Below are positions 1 through 11,235 of a stretch of 27,091 bases of DNA, piece by piece. The stretch is from NCBI GenBank assembly GCA_036897625.1, contig JAYMTA010000545.1:1-27091 (forward strand), given 5' to 3'. A model generated the notes under the pieces. The model was not told the DNA's origin and searched no databases. It was given only the letters and a program-made list of their open reading frames with translations. This DNA comes from Pelargonium cotyledonis (Eukaryota > Streptophyta > Magnoliopsida > Geraniales > Geraniaceae). A program made the translations under genes and the position numbers. Positions within the stretch are counted from its first letter, which is position 1. Each line of letters opens with the position of its first letter.

Positions 1-495
1 TGATGTATATTTTATTATTTAAATTTTCATATCGGTTAGCATAATTACTTATAGAATTAAAACAAAATAAATATGATAAATTGAAGGGACAATTAAGTAA
101 TTGTTCAATATTTTCCGACTCTTTACCCATTTTTTGCAATTTTTAGCCAAGCGTAGTATTCACTTTCCACAACTTAGGATTCTGCATTTTCCCTTCACTT
201 TCCGATGGTCAAATTCCCTTATCAACTTTCCTAGGAAAGTTAACATTCCGGCAAAATTTACTTTCCTGTTAAACGACACCATAATCTCTTTAACATTATT
301 GTTTTTTATATATATTTTATGAACCTTGACCGCCTTAAGTTCTAGACAATATTAAATTGCTATGATCAAGAATTGTTTTGATATCTTAATTGGATTTCCA
401 AAGGCTGTCCATTTACAGTTGAGTTCATATTTGCTCTCTGAAATCTGAATAATGTCCTTGAAATGGTTGAAAGAGTTTGGCCTTGTATCTTACAG
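1..495 (+). other. Intron of the glutaredoxin gene (5' end outside window)
   Basis: This AT-rich stretch ends with an AG acceptor at 494-495, directly before the glutaredoxin exon. No glutaredoxin-like coding sequence was found in it. The short open frame at 101-322 has low-complexity Phe/Leu-rich translation and no family look. A palindromic CTTTCCTAGGAAAG occurs near 227-240. Confidence 0.6.
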
Positions 496-764
496 ATGAT
501 GGTTCAAAAATTCAAGATGCCATGATGGGGATTGTTGGGAGACGCACTGTACCACAGGTATTCGTTAATGGAAAGCACCTTGGAGGTTCAGATGGTAATT
601 ACCTGTCCATATGAAAATTGAATGACTTTCTTCTGTTACGAATAAGTTCTACCATTGAGATGCTAGAGTTCATATATATCTTGTTTGCAGATACTGTTGA
701 TGCTTATGAAAGTGGGGAATTGGCCAAAGTGCTAGGCATTGCTGATTATAAGGAGGACCTTTGA
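496..764 (+). CDS. Glutaredoxin (CPYC class, GRXC3/C4-like), last two exons only
   Basis: Partial gene. Glutaredoxins are small thioredoxin-fold enzymes that use glutathione to reduce disulfides and deglutathionylate proteins; GRXC3/C4-type members usually carry an N-terminal signal or anchor. Two exons are visible: 496-594 and 691-764, with a GT-AG intron between them (595-690). The splice falls inside an Asp codon and restores the frame. The residues read [17 protein letters not shown], then [18 protein letters not shown], and end YKEDL-stop. TVP is the cis-proline loop and GGSDD the glutathione-binding turn of the family. The active-site CPYC exon is not in the window: nothing in 1-495 encodes it, so it must lie to the left beyond an intron of at least 495 bp. 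The first exon here also starts in split phase, which requires an upstream exon. Family assignment is firm; the C3 versus C4 choice is inference from the C-terminal wording. Confidence 0.9.
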
Positions 765-2560
765 GCTAATGACAAGACAATGATTGCTTATCAACCGAGC
801 AACTTTATTTACATCAGAGTTTAGGGTGTTGAATTTTTCATTTGTGACTTATGAAATGTTTGAATATTTCATTTGTAACTTATGAAATATTTGATCTGCC
901 AATTTAGTTAATAAGTAAAAGCAAAGCGAGCCAGGATTTGTTTCATTTGTGATTTCGGGTCATTGACCGAGATGTCTTTAAAGTTTTGTATGGATGATGT
1001 TAGCACAAGGTCGCACTAGTATGGATTTTGAATTGGCCTTGTTGGGTAGTTTGTAGTGGTAAGCACCATTTCCTTGACTATGTGATGATACATTGGTGGA
1101 TGTTCTGTGATGATTATATTTCCTGGTGAGAGTCAATATATTTTCTTATGATGATGATGTAGTAAATGTGGTTGGTGGCTGGTAAAGTGAATACCACCAC
1201 TTGAGAGGGTTTGCAGCAATCCAAAATTGTTGTCAATCTGGCTATGGTTTTATTTGTGCTATTCTATTCTATATATTGGGCACAAGTCTTTTAGGCACTT
1301 GCTTTGGAACAATTCTTGTAGTTGCGATTCGGTGCTGCATGTCTTGTTTTTATTGCTCTTTGTACTTGAGATTTTCTTTTTATGTATCATTATAGTCCTA
1401 TCGAAACTACTAATTGAGTTCAAAATTCAAACCATGGACATCCTAGCGAGGGGTTAGAGTAGAAATAAAAACAAGTACATTAAAATTGATTGGACCTGTT
1501 GTCGTGTATTTTTTTTATTTTTTTATCTTTTTGATCAGCAAGCAATACTCTTATTCGAAACATAAGAATAAAAGTACAAGAGCCCGACAAGGGCTGAAAG
1601 AGTTACATGAACGAGCCGCCAAAACTGGGGACTTAATCCAAAAAAACTAAGCTACAATCGTGACTACCAAACGAGAGCTCCGAGGCATGAATAGGAGAGA
1701 AAAACTGCACTTTGAACTTCCTAATGGTGATTGAAGCTATTGGTTGAGTGTTGTTGAGTGCTGCATCATTCTTGGCAATCAAATATACCAGAGAGTTACT
1801 GGGCAAAAGGCCTTCCAAAGAGAGTTCTTAATTTACCTTTTATCAAGCCTGGCCAATGAATGAAGAGGTCCTGGAGGCTGGGAGCGTGGCACGAGATCGA
1901 CCGCCAATTGAGGATGGAGTTGGAAGGATTGACGACTCCGAGTGCTTCTAATGTCTTACGGTGAAAAGCCTCCATATTTTATTCTTGAAAAAACCGTTGA
2001 CGTGTCATTTTTAATGACGTGTAAGTGAGATACTCATGATAGTTGGTCACAATAGGAGTTACCTCTTCTTTTTAAACTCAAATAATTCACCCCATATTGT
2101 TAGTATAGAAGTTAAAAAACGACATTTCAAAAAGAATCCGAAACGCTTATACCGCTTGGTCCAACCTGTTTAGGCAAATCATTTTATTTGTTTAATAGAA
2201 GAATAACTTATTACAAAAGAAATATATATATGCTAATAATGCAAAGTTTTTAAAACATAAATACTAGTGACTCATGACCGAATATAAGTGGATCATGAAG
2301 TAAGATTATTCTGTCACTTAAAATATCTGTCGCATGTTTAAATCGCGTGTTTAAGTCGTTTGCACAACATACCCATAGAGAGAAGGAAGAATACATGTGT
2401 TCAATATCCACTTAATGATGTCAATCGCGAGTTTACAGGCCGTGGAAGAAACCCATGTTTTATACCAAATTTTTATTTTGGACTGAAGTAAAGATAAGCC
2501 ATTTTATAGTAATTGAGTAGTAAGCAAAAAATAAAAAAAGGGTGAACCAAGGAGGAAAGA
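765..2560. other. Intergenic region between glutaredoxin and oxygenase genes
   Basis: It holds the glutaredoxin 3' UTR and the upstream region of the oxygenase gene. Most of it is AT-rich and featureless. The part around 1530-1990 is less AT-rich and has a broken open frame on the minus strand (about 1633-1818). It looks like an old retroelement or gene fragment, but I could not name a family. No RNA gene was recognised. Confidence 0.5.
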
Positions 2561-5500
2561 ATGGGGAAAGAGCAGCTTAGAAGCAAACGGAAACTGACCT
2601 TTGCTGCCGGAGAATCCTCAACTTCCGGCATCGTACTCAACGCCGAAAATATTTTCCCTCTATTACTCGCCGCCACCTCCGCCTCCACCTCATCGGCTCA
2701 AAAGTCCTTAATAAAAAGATGTCTCAACAATCTTCGTCTCTGTCTTCTCTCCGAAACCCAACAGTGTTTGCCCAGCTCTGTCCTCTCACTCCTCCCTCTC
2801 CTCCTCACTTCCAAGTGTGCGGCAATTGCATCTCGGGCGGCGGAAATTGTGGGAACAGCGTCGCTCAGTTCCTTTGAGGCCAACGAGCAAATTGCTCTCG
2901 ATAGCCTGATTCTGAAGGGTTTGGTCTCGGCGGCTATCAGGTTGGAGAAGAGGAGTGTGGCAATTGCTGCTTGTCATGCTATTTTGGATGTTGCCACCAC
3001 TTCCGTGGGCCGGCACCGCTTGCTGGAGCTCTCGGCACTGGAGACTCTTATGTGAGTTCTATAAAGCTTATTTTGTAAAATTATATGCAGTGTTTTTGCT
3101 GTGGTCATGTTGTGTTCACCTCCATTGCTTGATGGTCTGTGTTTGCTAGATATGAGATTAGTAGAGATTATATGAATCTTTGCATATTGGGTGGGTGTCA
3201 ATGATTTATTTAGATTTGAATAGATCAACATTTTGAAGAACTGTGTCTTGCATATATTGGCAATGCAAGGCAATGACTTTTAGTTGAACTTTTTTCAGCT
3301 CTTACCACCATTGCGTGCTGGTTGCAACCTGGTACTTCAATATTATATGTAATTTTGTTAACATCTTCTTCAGATCAACTACGTGGTCCTATGATTTGAA
3401 TAAATTAGTGGGTTTGACACTTGTGAAGTACTGATCACCCTAATCTATTGATATGTATCTGTTTTATTTTTACTTTTTTCGGGGATTACTTCTTGCAAAT
3501 CAGGCATTTTTATTTCATATTTATGTCAAATCATATCGATGTCACTAGCTCATGCATTCCCATAAGTGAACACTAGTTGAATGGTTATTTTTATAGAAAA
3601 CCGTTTCTTCACATTTGTGGACTTTGTATTATTGGTTTGTGCTGCATTAATATGCATAATTTAGCTGTGAAGTTGATTAGATAAACTGTAATAGACAACT
3701 TTAGTAATTTTAGATTAGTATATATTATTACCACACTTTTCTAATAAGAATCCCTCCCTCCAAGTTGGCATAACTTGGTAAAGAGAATTGAGTACTAAAA
3801 AAAAACAAAAACTTCAAATCTTTAAGTTTTAAGAATTTTTAGTGGATGTAGACATGCACTGAATTTTATTTCTATTGTCGAACTGCCAAGTGCAATCATA
3901 TATGAATAACTGTAAAAAAATTTCATGGACAACATGGATATGGGCTAGAATCCTGATTACACGGTTTCTTTTTTCTTGTTTTAGGAAAAATCACTATTGA
4001 ATTATTTTTTAAGTTACTGCCATTGGGTGCAAGAAGGAGAATTAGTTCATGGAAAATATTCTATGGTCGATGAAGGTTCACAATCTATGGGGAAAACTTC
4101 CTGGAAAATGTTATCCAACGCAAAAACACTGGAAAATAGTCCATTATCTTTGGAAATGTTTTTTTTTTTTCAAAAGTATTTCTGTGAGTTTTTGGCAGGC
4201 CCTTTTAACTGCATACCAAATTAGAGGCTTGTGAATACTTAGATATATAAATATGTCCATTCTTTTTTCCTGTATTGGCTTCTCCCTTACGGCTACCGCG
4301 TACAAATTATGCACTTATAATTTTATGTGATTTTTTTTCTTCTGTTGAGTTGATATTAGTTGATAGTTCTTAAGTTATAATATGTGTAACGTGACTTAAC
4401 ATTCTTTAGGTCTGGATTCCTTCAGGTTCCTAAATCTTCTGTAGCATTGATTTCTCTGTGCATTATGGACAATGGTGATGGTATCTGTGGTACTTTGGGG
4501 TTTAAGGAAGACGAGCTCCCAATATTACTTCTTAATTTGGCAATTGTTCTCATTAACATGTGTAGCATTGAGGAGGTAAATAAGATACCAAAAGAACTTG
4601 CTGAAACTTTCTTAATCTTCTTAAAAGAACTGTGGGTAAAAGTGCATAATCAAATGCTACTTGGGAAAGCTTCAGAGTGCTATCAGGAAGATTTCTATGT
4701 TAGCAATATTAGAGTTAACAATTTGACTGAAAGTATTTTCAGGCTTTCTGCTAGTCTTGGTCAACTCACAACACCTTTTTCTCTTGAGGTCATTAGAGGA
4801 AGCATCTTTGGTCTGAGTGAGTCATCGTTTGAAACTTTCATGCTAAAACACTGGGAGCTATCACCTTTTCTTGTGAGCAAAACCTTGAGGGTTTTGGAAA
4901 AGGAGGATGATATATTTAGCTCATTTGTAGAGTCTATCAACTCTAAGGGAAGTGTTCCGTCGCTCATTTCTTCTATTCTTCAAAGTCTGGTTTCTTGTCA
5001 GCCCATTGCTTCAGATGAACTAGACATTCTTAATTTCTTGAGGGAAGTGAGAAGCGAATTGGGATGCCCTATTGTCTATCAGCAGGATATACGGGTCGTG
5101 AAAACAGATAGACATTTGCGCAAAGAGGTTCACTTTTTTCAATCAAGTCCATATACCCGCTCCTTCCAAGCCCCGCATGTTTTTGATATTGATGATATTT
5201 TGAAATGTGAAGATGCATACAGAAAAGGTTATACGATTGCGTTGCGTGGCATGGAGTTTCGTTTTGAGAGTGTTGCCTCAATTGCAAATGGATTAGCATC
5301 TTTGTTTGGTCAACCATCAGTAGGTGCCAATGTCTACTTGACACCACCTAACTCTCAAGGCTTGGCTTGTCACTATGATGATCATTGTGTTTTTGTATGC
5401 CAGCTTTTTGGAACTAAGCAATGGACAGTTAGTGCTCATCCTAATGTGCAATTACCTCGCTTGTATGAACCTCTTGGTGACCTACATGGTTTAGAGGTGG

Positions 5501-8401
5501 ACAGTTTGGTGACTGGGAGCAGGCAATATTTCTTACAGGAGGGTGATGTTTTGTATATTCCAAGAGGATTTGCCCACGAGGCATGTACTGAAAATGCTGG
5601 GTCCAATGGGTCTGCTGGGTTTTCTTTACACTTGACTCTTGGTATTGAGGTTGAGCCTCCATTTGAGTAAGTTTTCATCAGCTTCATTTACATTTTTCTT
5701 CCTGATTAGAAGTTGGTAATATGTTTCTCTATTTTTTTACAATGCAAAATATTGTTCTTTTTTGCAGATTTTATATTATTTCTTACATATAAATTTAGAG
5801 ACAAGTTTGATGGCCAAAGTGAGTACAAATAGAGAATTTAGGTGTAACAAAACTGAGTAACAAATGTAACACATAATATATTTTAGCATAGTAAAAAAAA
5901 GAAACTTGCGGTTGCACAACTTTTCTCTTTTCTTGTTCTCTTATTTGCTTTTGTTGAATATAAAGTCCCAAATTGATGGGAGATGTAACAATAAAGTTAC
6001 ATATAAAGGTAAAAGCCAAACCCATCTAGCAAAACTTGACCTTTTAGTATAGGAGCTCAAACACTTATATGTAGCCCGATATAAAATACCAAAATTCAGT
6101 ATAGTATTAGAGAAGGTTCTAGTCTTGACATGTGGGATATTTGCATATACTATGGTCTCTGGTCCACATGCAAAGAAGTTTAGGTGAGTCATTGAAGAAG
6201 TTTTCAAATATTCAAAATCATGAAATGTTTTTGACTGTATACTGTAAATGTCAAAAGTGTACAAATATCCAACCCTGATATGGATGAACCCATGTGCTAA
6301 CCTCCATCCTTCCAAGTGTGTCTAATGATATGATACTGGTCATTGGATAAACATGAATCAGAGAAGTCTATTGAAACTGTCGGACTAAATCTGGGATGAC
6401 TATTTTTTTGATAGATTCACTGGCATCATTATCTTAAGTTCCATTTATTATACTTATCTGTTCTCTTGGTGGGTATCTAACATGTGATATAACCCTCATT
6501 AATGTTTCTCAATGGCTTTAACTTAGGGATACCAATGCTGGAGTCCAATCTGTGCAATCAGTGGATTGGATTCTATTGCTTGGCCTTGTATTCCTGCTGA
6601 TTGGTTCTCTATCTATATCTAGATATCAAATTAGTTTATTGTTAGGCACATGGTTTTAGAATTATGGCATAATTTTGTTGGTTAGAAGGCTAATTGATTG
6701 AATAATTAAATCTTCTGAAACTTCTTTGTAACATGTGAGGCGGGCACTTGATTACTTCTAAGGTAGCATTTGGAAAAAAATAATTTGGAATGGTAATGAC
6801 AATGAAGAATGAGAATGCGAATGCGAATGAGATTCTCATTCCAAAGCCAGTCTCATGACCAAAATTTCCTTATCTTTACATGGAGAATGGGAATCTCATT
6901 TCCATGTCCATTCTTGATTCTCATTCCTGAACAATAGTTCTAATTCAGATGCTGCCTAAGTGGATAACAAGATGAATGGCTAGTATATTTGTCAACTCAA
7001 TTGAATTGTTTTATAATTTCATTCTAGGGGTGGGAGGGTTGGTGTATTCTGTTTCAAATTTTCATGTCGATGCCCTATTAATAGATCAAATTGTTTGACT
7101 GGTTGGGTGTTATGTATGTATAAAAGCTGAAAACAACTCATGTGGCCTGACCCATTTTCTTGAATAGGTATTATAATGCAGTCATGGCTCTCTGCAAGAC
7201 AAGGAGACAAGGTTTTGGATCTTATGTCTGTAGGGAAGCTGACTCGTGGACATGTTTTAGAATTATAAATGATAATATGAAGCATAATGAAAATTAAATC
7301 CACAAGAATCTAATGTACACAAATTAAGATGATCTTTCATGATACCATGATTCAGGGATGAACTATACTTAAAGTTGGTGGTGATTCACATTTACTAACT
7401 TTATGCATATAAGTTTGATAGGCCAAAAATTGAAAGAAATGAGATCAATAAATTAAAGGTGTGCTTGATAGGAGTTTTTTTTTTTTTTTTTTCTTAACAG
7501 AATGAAGTGAAATTATCTACTTCAAATAGTCGATTTTAATTTTTCTTGATCAATTCCAAACCTGGTTTAGATTTACAGAAGAACAAAAAAGTCTTAAATA
7601 TTGTTCTAAGCAAAACAGCGGATTCTGTAGGAAATATTTGAATATTATAGGATTTGAAAATAATATATTTGTGAACTCTTTGAACCCATAGTCAAATAAT
7701 GAGGTTTGTTAAATTTTGGTGAAATATGTTCACTATAGGATTTATGGCAAAGCCTGCTTTATTTCTCACTGTCTTGCTATCTACATAAACACAGATGGGA
7801 AGGATTTCTTCATGTTGCACTCCATTGTTGGAACTTGAGCCAAAAACGACACAATTATGCTTCCTTCAAGTCTTCCACTGCTATTATGAATGTCATGTCT
7901 GTGAGTCTGTTACATCTTGTGATTGGGTTAATTGGTTGTTCTGATCCTACCTTTCACAAGGCTTGTTTGGTCGCTGCAAGTTCTTTCCCACTGCGAATTG
8001 AGGGCTGGCTTGATGTGAATCAGAAAACTACTTTGAGCCATTTGATCGACAAAGTTAACAGTGATTCAAGGTTCTTAGAAGCTGTCAGGAGAATAGAACT
8101 TGCTATTCAGAAAAATGAAGATCCCTTCCAACGAGTGAGGTGGCTCCGGCTTCTCAATCAGGAGGGAGGAGCCGAGGAAAGACATAATTTGGATCCACCT
8201 TTTATGAGAATTGAAGATTTGTTATCTTTATGTGCTCAAGACATGGACAAGGCTGAAGCTGCATTCATGCAGGTGAAGTGTAGGTTCTGTAGTGAAGTTT
8301 GTCTTGGAGATGTGAGGGAGAACTATAAGAGATTCCTTGAGAAGTACAAGAAAGCAAGAAAGCAATATATGAATGGAATGCTTTCGCTGCACAGTAATTG
8401 A
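2561..8401 (+). CDS. JmjC ribosomal oxygenase, NO66/MINA53 (RIOX)-like, three exons
   Basis: Predicted 784-aa member of the nucleolar JmjC oxygenase family, Fe(II)/2-oxoglutarate enzymes that hydroxylate histidines of ribosomal proteins; histone demethylation is also claimed for animal homologues. Exons: 2561-3051, 4410-5666, 7795-8401. Both junctions (M164 and E583, split codons) keep frame with GT-AG introns of 1358 and 2128 bp. Residues 1-163 form a plant-type helical, Leu/Ala-rich N-terminal region. FMLKHWELSPFLV near residue 310 matches the conserved entry to the oxygenase core. The JmjC fold spans roughly 415-580, with Fe ligands H485 and D487 (CHYDDH), K500 (GTKQW) in the position expected for 2-oxoglutarate, and distal H553 (RGFAHE). 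The C-terminus (about 584-784) should be the dimerisation and winged-helix part. The start is the first in-frame ATG, in a purine-rich context. All catalytic residues are present, so the gene looks functional. Confidence 0.93.
6762..6956. mobile_element. PIF/Harbinger-type MITE in intron 2 of the oxygenase gene
   Basis: This 195-bp element has terminal inverted repeats (GGTAGCATTTGG at the left; GGCAGCATCTGAA as the reverse complement of the right end). It is flanked on both sides by TAA (6759-6761 and 6957-6959), the 3-bp duplication typical of Tourist/PIF-Harbinger insertions. The interior is an imperfect foldback of GAATGAGAATG/CATTCTCATTC-type words. No coding capacity. A degenerate relative of the left end occurs near 10077-10100. 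Confidence 0.75.
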
Positions 8402-8883
8402 AAAGAACTGTAGTTTCTTTTGTACGAGATTTTTGCCTGTTGTGACAGTTATAATATAAGTATTACCTTTTATGTTTTATATCTATTTCATATTAGTAAT
8501 GACAGGCCATGACCTTGAATTGATTGGGTAGTATTCAGCATGGTGGAAGCTTGTTAAATTGGTCACTGGTCAGCCAACTCCAAGCAGCAGTCAATGTCAT
8601 AACATATGGTCTTGCCTTTAACTGACTTACACTCACCTTGAAGGTATGTGATGCATTCATTTTTCCTCTTATTACCAGTTCTCGGGCAATTAGTTAGCAA
8701 AATAGAAGTGATCAATTTTTTTCCTCGGGTGAATGAAAGCTTAGATGAGGAGGAAGTGCTTACTATGGATATGGTAGGAAAGAAATATTATCAACATATC
8801 ATAATTCCTTGCATTGCTATTCTATTTGATTAGAAATGGAGTACATGTAAAACATGATGCTTTTTCAGAAAACATTAATTGTT
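8402..8883. other. Convergent 3' intergenic region
   Basis: This 482-bp stretch separates the stop codons of the oxygenase gene (+) and the peptide gene (-). It should contain both 3' UTRs. AT-rich words such as TATAATATAAG near 8450 could serve in polyadenylation. No other gene was seen. Confidence 0.5.
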
Positions 8884-9513
8884 CTAAGGTTTGGGATGTT
8901 TGGGAGTTGGATGAGTAGTAACTCCATGGTAATCAATATGGTAAACAAGTTCATCTGAACTCTCGCCACTGCTTGAATATGTTAGCATCATGGAACTTTC
9001 TTTGATTGTTGATCTTGTCATCCCTTCCTCAACATTCTGCAGTTGGAAACAAGAGTCATGAAAGCTTATTGTGAGTCATGAAAGCTTATTGTTAGTCATA
9101 AATCAAGTGAATGATTTTTGATAGTTTCTAACTACACTGTCTCTCCATTTGCAGCTTATGTTTTCCATATATGCGTCAAGGACTGAGGGATTGCCTACAA
9201 CTATCGTGGGAAGGTTTTCTTCTGGAGCCAGGTAATCTAGTTCATACTGTTTGATAGTGATTTTTGTCACTCATTTAGGAACAATATTACGATTTTTAAT
9301 TTGAGTATGTAAACACACCAATCATGGAGACCAGAGAATTTCAAGACTTACCTGAACTCTATAGTACTCATATTTTGGGGTTGACGTCGTGAACTCCACC
9401 ATGAATCTCCTTCCCGGAAAATGAGTGGTGGAAGAGGAGCTGACATCTTGAGAAACGAGGTACAATGCAAGAGCCGTAAGGAGACACAAGAAAATGAAAT
9501 GAGAAGATTCCAT
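8884..9513 (-). CDS. Small secreted peptide precursor, two exons, candidate modified signalling peptide
   Basis: Family not recognised with certainty. Exon 1 is 9513-9352 (54 codons) and exon 2 is 9036-8884 (50 codons plus TAG). A phase-0 intron lies between them, with a strong CAG|GTAAGT donor and a TGCAG acceptor. The 104-aa product starts with a signal peptide: MESS, then a hydrophobic core FIFLCLLTALALYLV, with cleavage likely near residues 22-28. The remainder has no cysteine, a variable Ser/Thr-rich middle, an acidic stretch (GESSDEL, 78-84), and ends exactly with DYHGVTTHPTPKHPKP (89-104). A signal peptide, variable middle and C-terminal motif with Asp-Tyr (the usual tyrosine-sulfation context) and Pro/His residues is the layout of plant PSY, RGF/GOLVEN, CEP and CIF precursors. 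The motif matches none of those consensus sequences that I know. A TATA-like CTTAAATACA lies on the minus strand near 9570-9580. Confidence 0.72.
9053..9092 (-). repeat. 20-bp tandem duplication near the 3' splice site
   Basis: The word GAGTCATGAAAGCTTATTGT occurs twice in a row (9053-9072 and 9073-9092), followed by a partial third copy (TAGTCAT). It lies 16-55 nt upstream of the acceptor of the peptide gene intron, where the branch point should be, so the branch-site region is doubled. Confidence 0.85.
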
Positions 9514-10192
9514 CCTGACTTGAGAGAAGCTGATTTCTCTTGAGATGGAAGGTGGAGTAGAAGATTGTGTATTTAAGGATTGAGAGTGTCAAGGGTTGCG
9601 GTTTGGTGTTGGGTCGGAATCAGAGTAAGTCGTGGGGGGAGAGAATCATCGGCATGGGGCGAGACATGTCTCCCAGAGAGTCCCTGGCCTGAATCAATAA
9701 TTAATGGAGGTGGAGAGGTATAGAGCAATGGAATATGTCTTATTTAGATGCTGGTGCTTGGGCAGTTGAAGGAATGGCAGTAGAGTTTCACATGTGTGTT
9801 CCATGCCAAACAAAACAGCTCACAGGTAAATCATTGACCCATGTTTTGTCCTCACCAATTTGGCCTCTGTGATTATGTCTACCCTTTTGTCTGTGCCATA
9901 TAATTTTTCCCTTTGCCTGCTTGCCTCTGCATCACCCTTTTCAAATTTGGTGACCCTATTACCTCTTGTGATTATTCTTACAAATATGATGTTTCCTGTT
10001 TCACCCCTTGATTCTTGGTATATCACATGGAAGGTGAAAGCAATCATTCCTTTTACTTGATAAAGGATTTAGATAGCATTTGGATTGGCCATTTTTACTT
10101 GAGGAACAATATGAAATAATTTGAAAATAGAAATGAAATTCTCATATGTATGTTTGGATTAGAATGACTTCATTCTCATTCATTTTTTTAAA
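9514..10192. other. Upstream region of the peptide gene
   Basis: This is the promoter side of the minus-strand peptide gene. A TATA-like motif is the only core element I can point to (about 9570-9580). From about 10070 the sequence becomes repeat-like, with a word resembling the left end of the MITE at 6762 and several TTCTCATTC words, ending at the Mutator-like element. No other gene was seen. Confidence 0.45.
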
Positions 10193-11235
10193 GGCAAAAG
10201 ATCTTATTTGGTCCTAACTTTTATAAAAGAATCCAATTTGGTTCCTGAATTTTGTTTAACTAAATTTAGTTTTTGAACTTTCGAAAATAAATTCAATTTA
10301 GTTCTAAGGTATGATATGAATATTTAATTATTTCTATTATATAACTTTTTATTATGGATCTGGCTAACGTGGCAATCCGCAAAGATTAAATTAAACATGT
10401 GAGCAACATATATGCAGGACGGCGGTTCGGGTGATGTCGAGGAGGTTGGTTTGGGAGCAGTTCGCGGAGTTGGTGAAGGAGGCGGCAGATGAGGCTAACG
10501 ATTAGAGGTAGAGGGCGGCGATTCGGGCGAGGGTTTGGAGGGTGGAGAGTTGGGCGGCCCTGAAGCTGGCGGAGCCGCAGGTATGCACGACGGCGGTTCG
10601 GGTGAGAAAGAAGGAGAATGTTGTTGGTTCGTTGTTGATTCGGGATGGCTGTAGATTTTGCTAGGAAGTTCAGTGAAGAAGTGGGGCATTTAGGATTTTA
10701 TGTGTTTGATTTCAGAAACCCCTCTATTGTGGGTTGAAGGTTGATGATGGAATTGGAGCGGGATTGTTGATTTCATTCTACTGTTTCCAAACTCAGCCAA
10801 TTCTCAAAATCAATTTTCTTTTTTGAACCGAGTCAACGTTCTGAGTCACTTCCTCAATGAACTGAAGCGCTTTCGCATCCGCCGAAGGGCCGAGAGGGGA
10901 GGAGAGAGCAGAGTCGACCGCCATTGCCGGAATTGAAAATGAGAAATGAAGCTCTGTACATAGAAGATGAAGAAGAAGAAGAAAGGTTTGGGTAGAGTTG
11001 GCTGACGTGGCTGATTTGTGCTTGTCACATGTTCAATTTAATCTATGTATATTACCACGTAAGCAAGATTCATAATAATAATTAAATAGTAAAAATAATT
11101 AAATATGCATATCATACCTAATGACTAAATTGTGTCTATTTTTGAAACTTTAAGGATTAAGTTTGGTTAAATAAAGTTCATGCACTAAATTGGGTCTTTT
11201 TATGAAAGTTGAGTAGTCAAATTAGACTTTTTGCT
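10193..11235. mobile_element. Mutator-like non-autonomous element A, long TIRs, GC-rich core
   Basis: Imperfect inverted arms of about 218 bp (10193-10410 and 11017-11235) start GGCAAAAGATC and AGCAAAAAGTC. They stay alignable through words such as GGTATGATATG and GATTAAATT. The flanking 9-mers TTTTTTAAA (10184-10192) and TTTCTTAAA (11236-11244) differ at one base, as expected of a 9-bp Mutator-type duplication. The core (10411-11016) is much richer in GC than the arms and encodes no transposase. On the minus strand it has a Pro/Ser-rich open frame (10689-10495), so it may be a captured gene piece (Pack-MULE). Superfamily assignment is inference from arm length and TSD length. Confidence 0.65.
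10411..10605 (+). repeat. 24-bp direct repeat inside element A core
   Basis: A 24-bp unit ending GACGGCGGTTCGGGTGA occurs at 10411-10434 and again at 10582-10605 with a single mismatch. The left copy begins right at the junction of the AT-rich arm and the GC-rich core, so the copies bracket about 147 bp of core sequence. Confidence 0.8.

Noticed and set aside
101..322. 73-aa open frame on the + strand
   Set aside because: Low-complexity Phe/Leu-rich translation within the glutaredoxin intron, with no domain or splice logic.
1633..1818. Minus-strand protein fragment (SNSLVYLIAKNDAA)
   Set aside because: It looks protein-like and may be a retroelement remnant, but I could not tie it to a family and the frame is broken on both sides.
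9137..9232. Plus-strand exon between a TGCAG and a GTAATC
   Set aside because: Open in more than one frame with plausible splice signals, but no + strand gene exists to join it to, and the minus-strand peptide gene explains the locus better.
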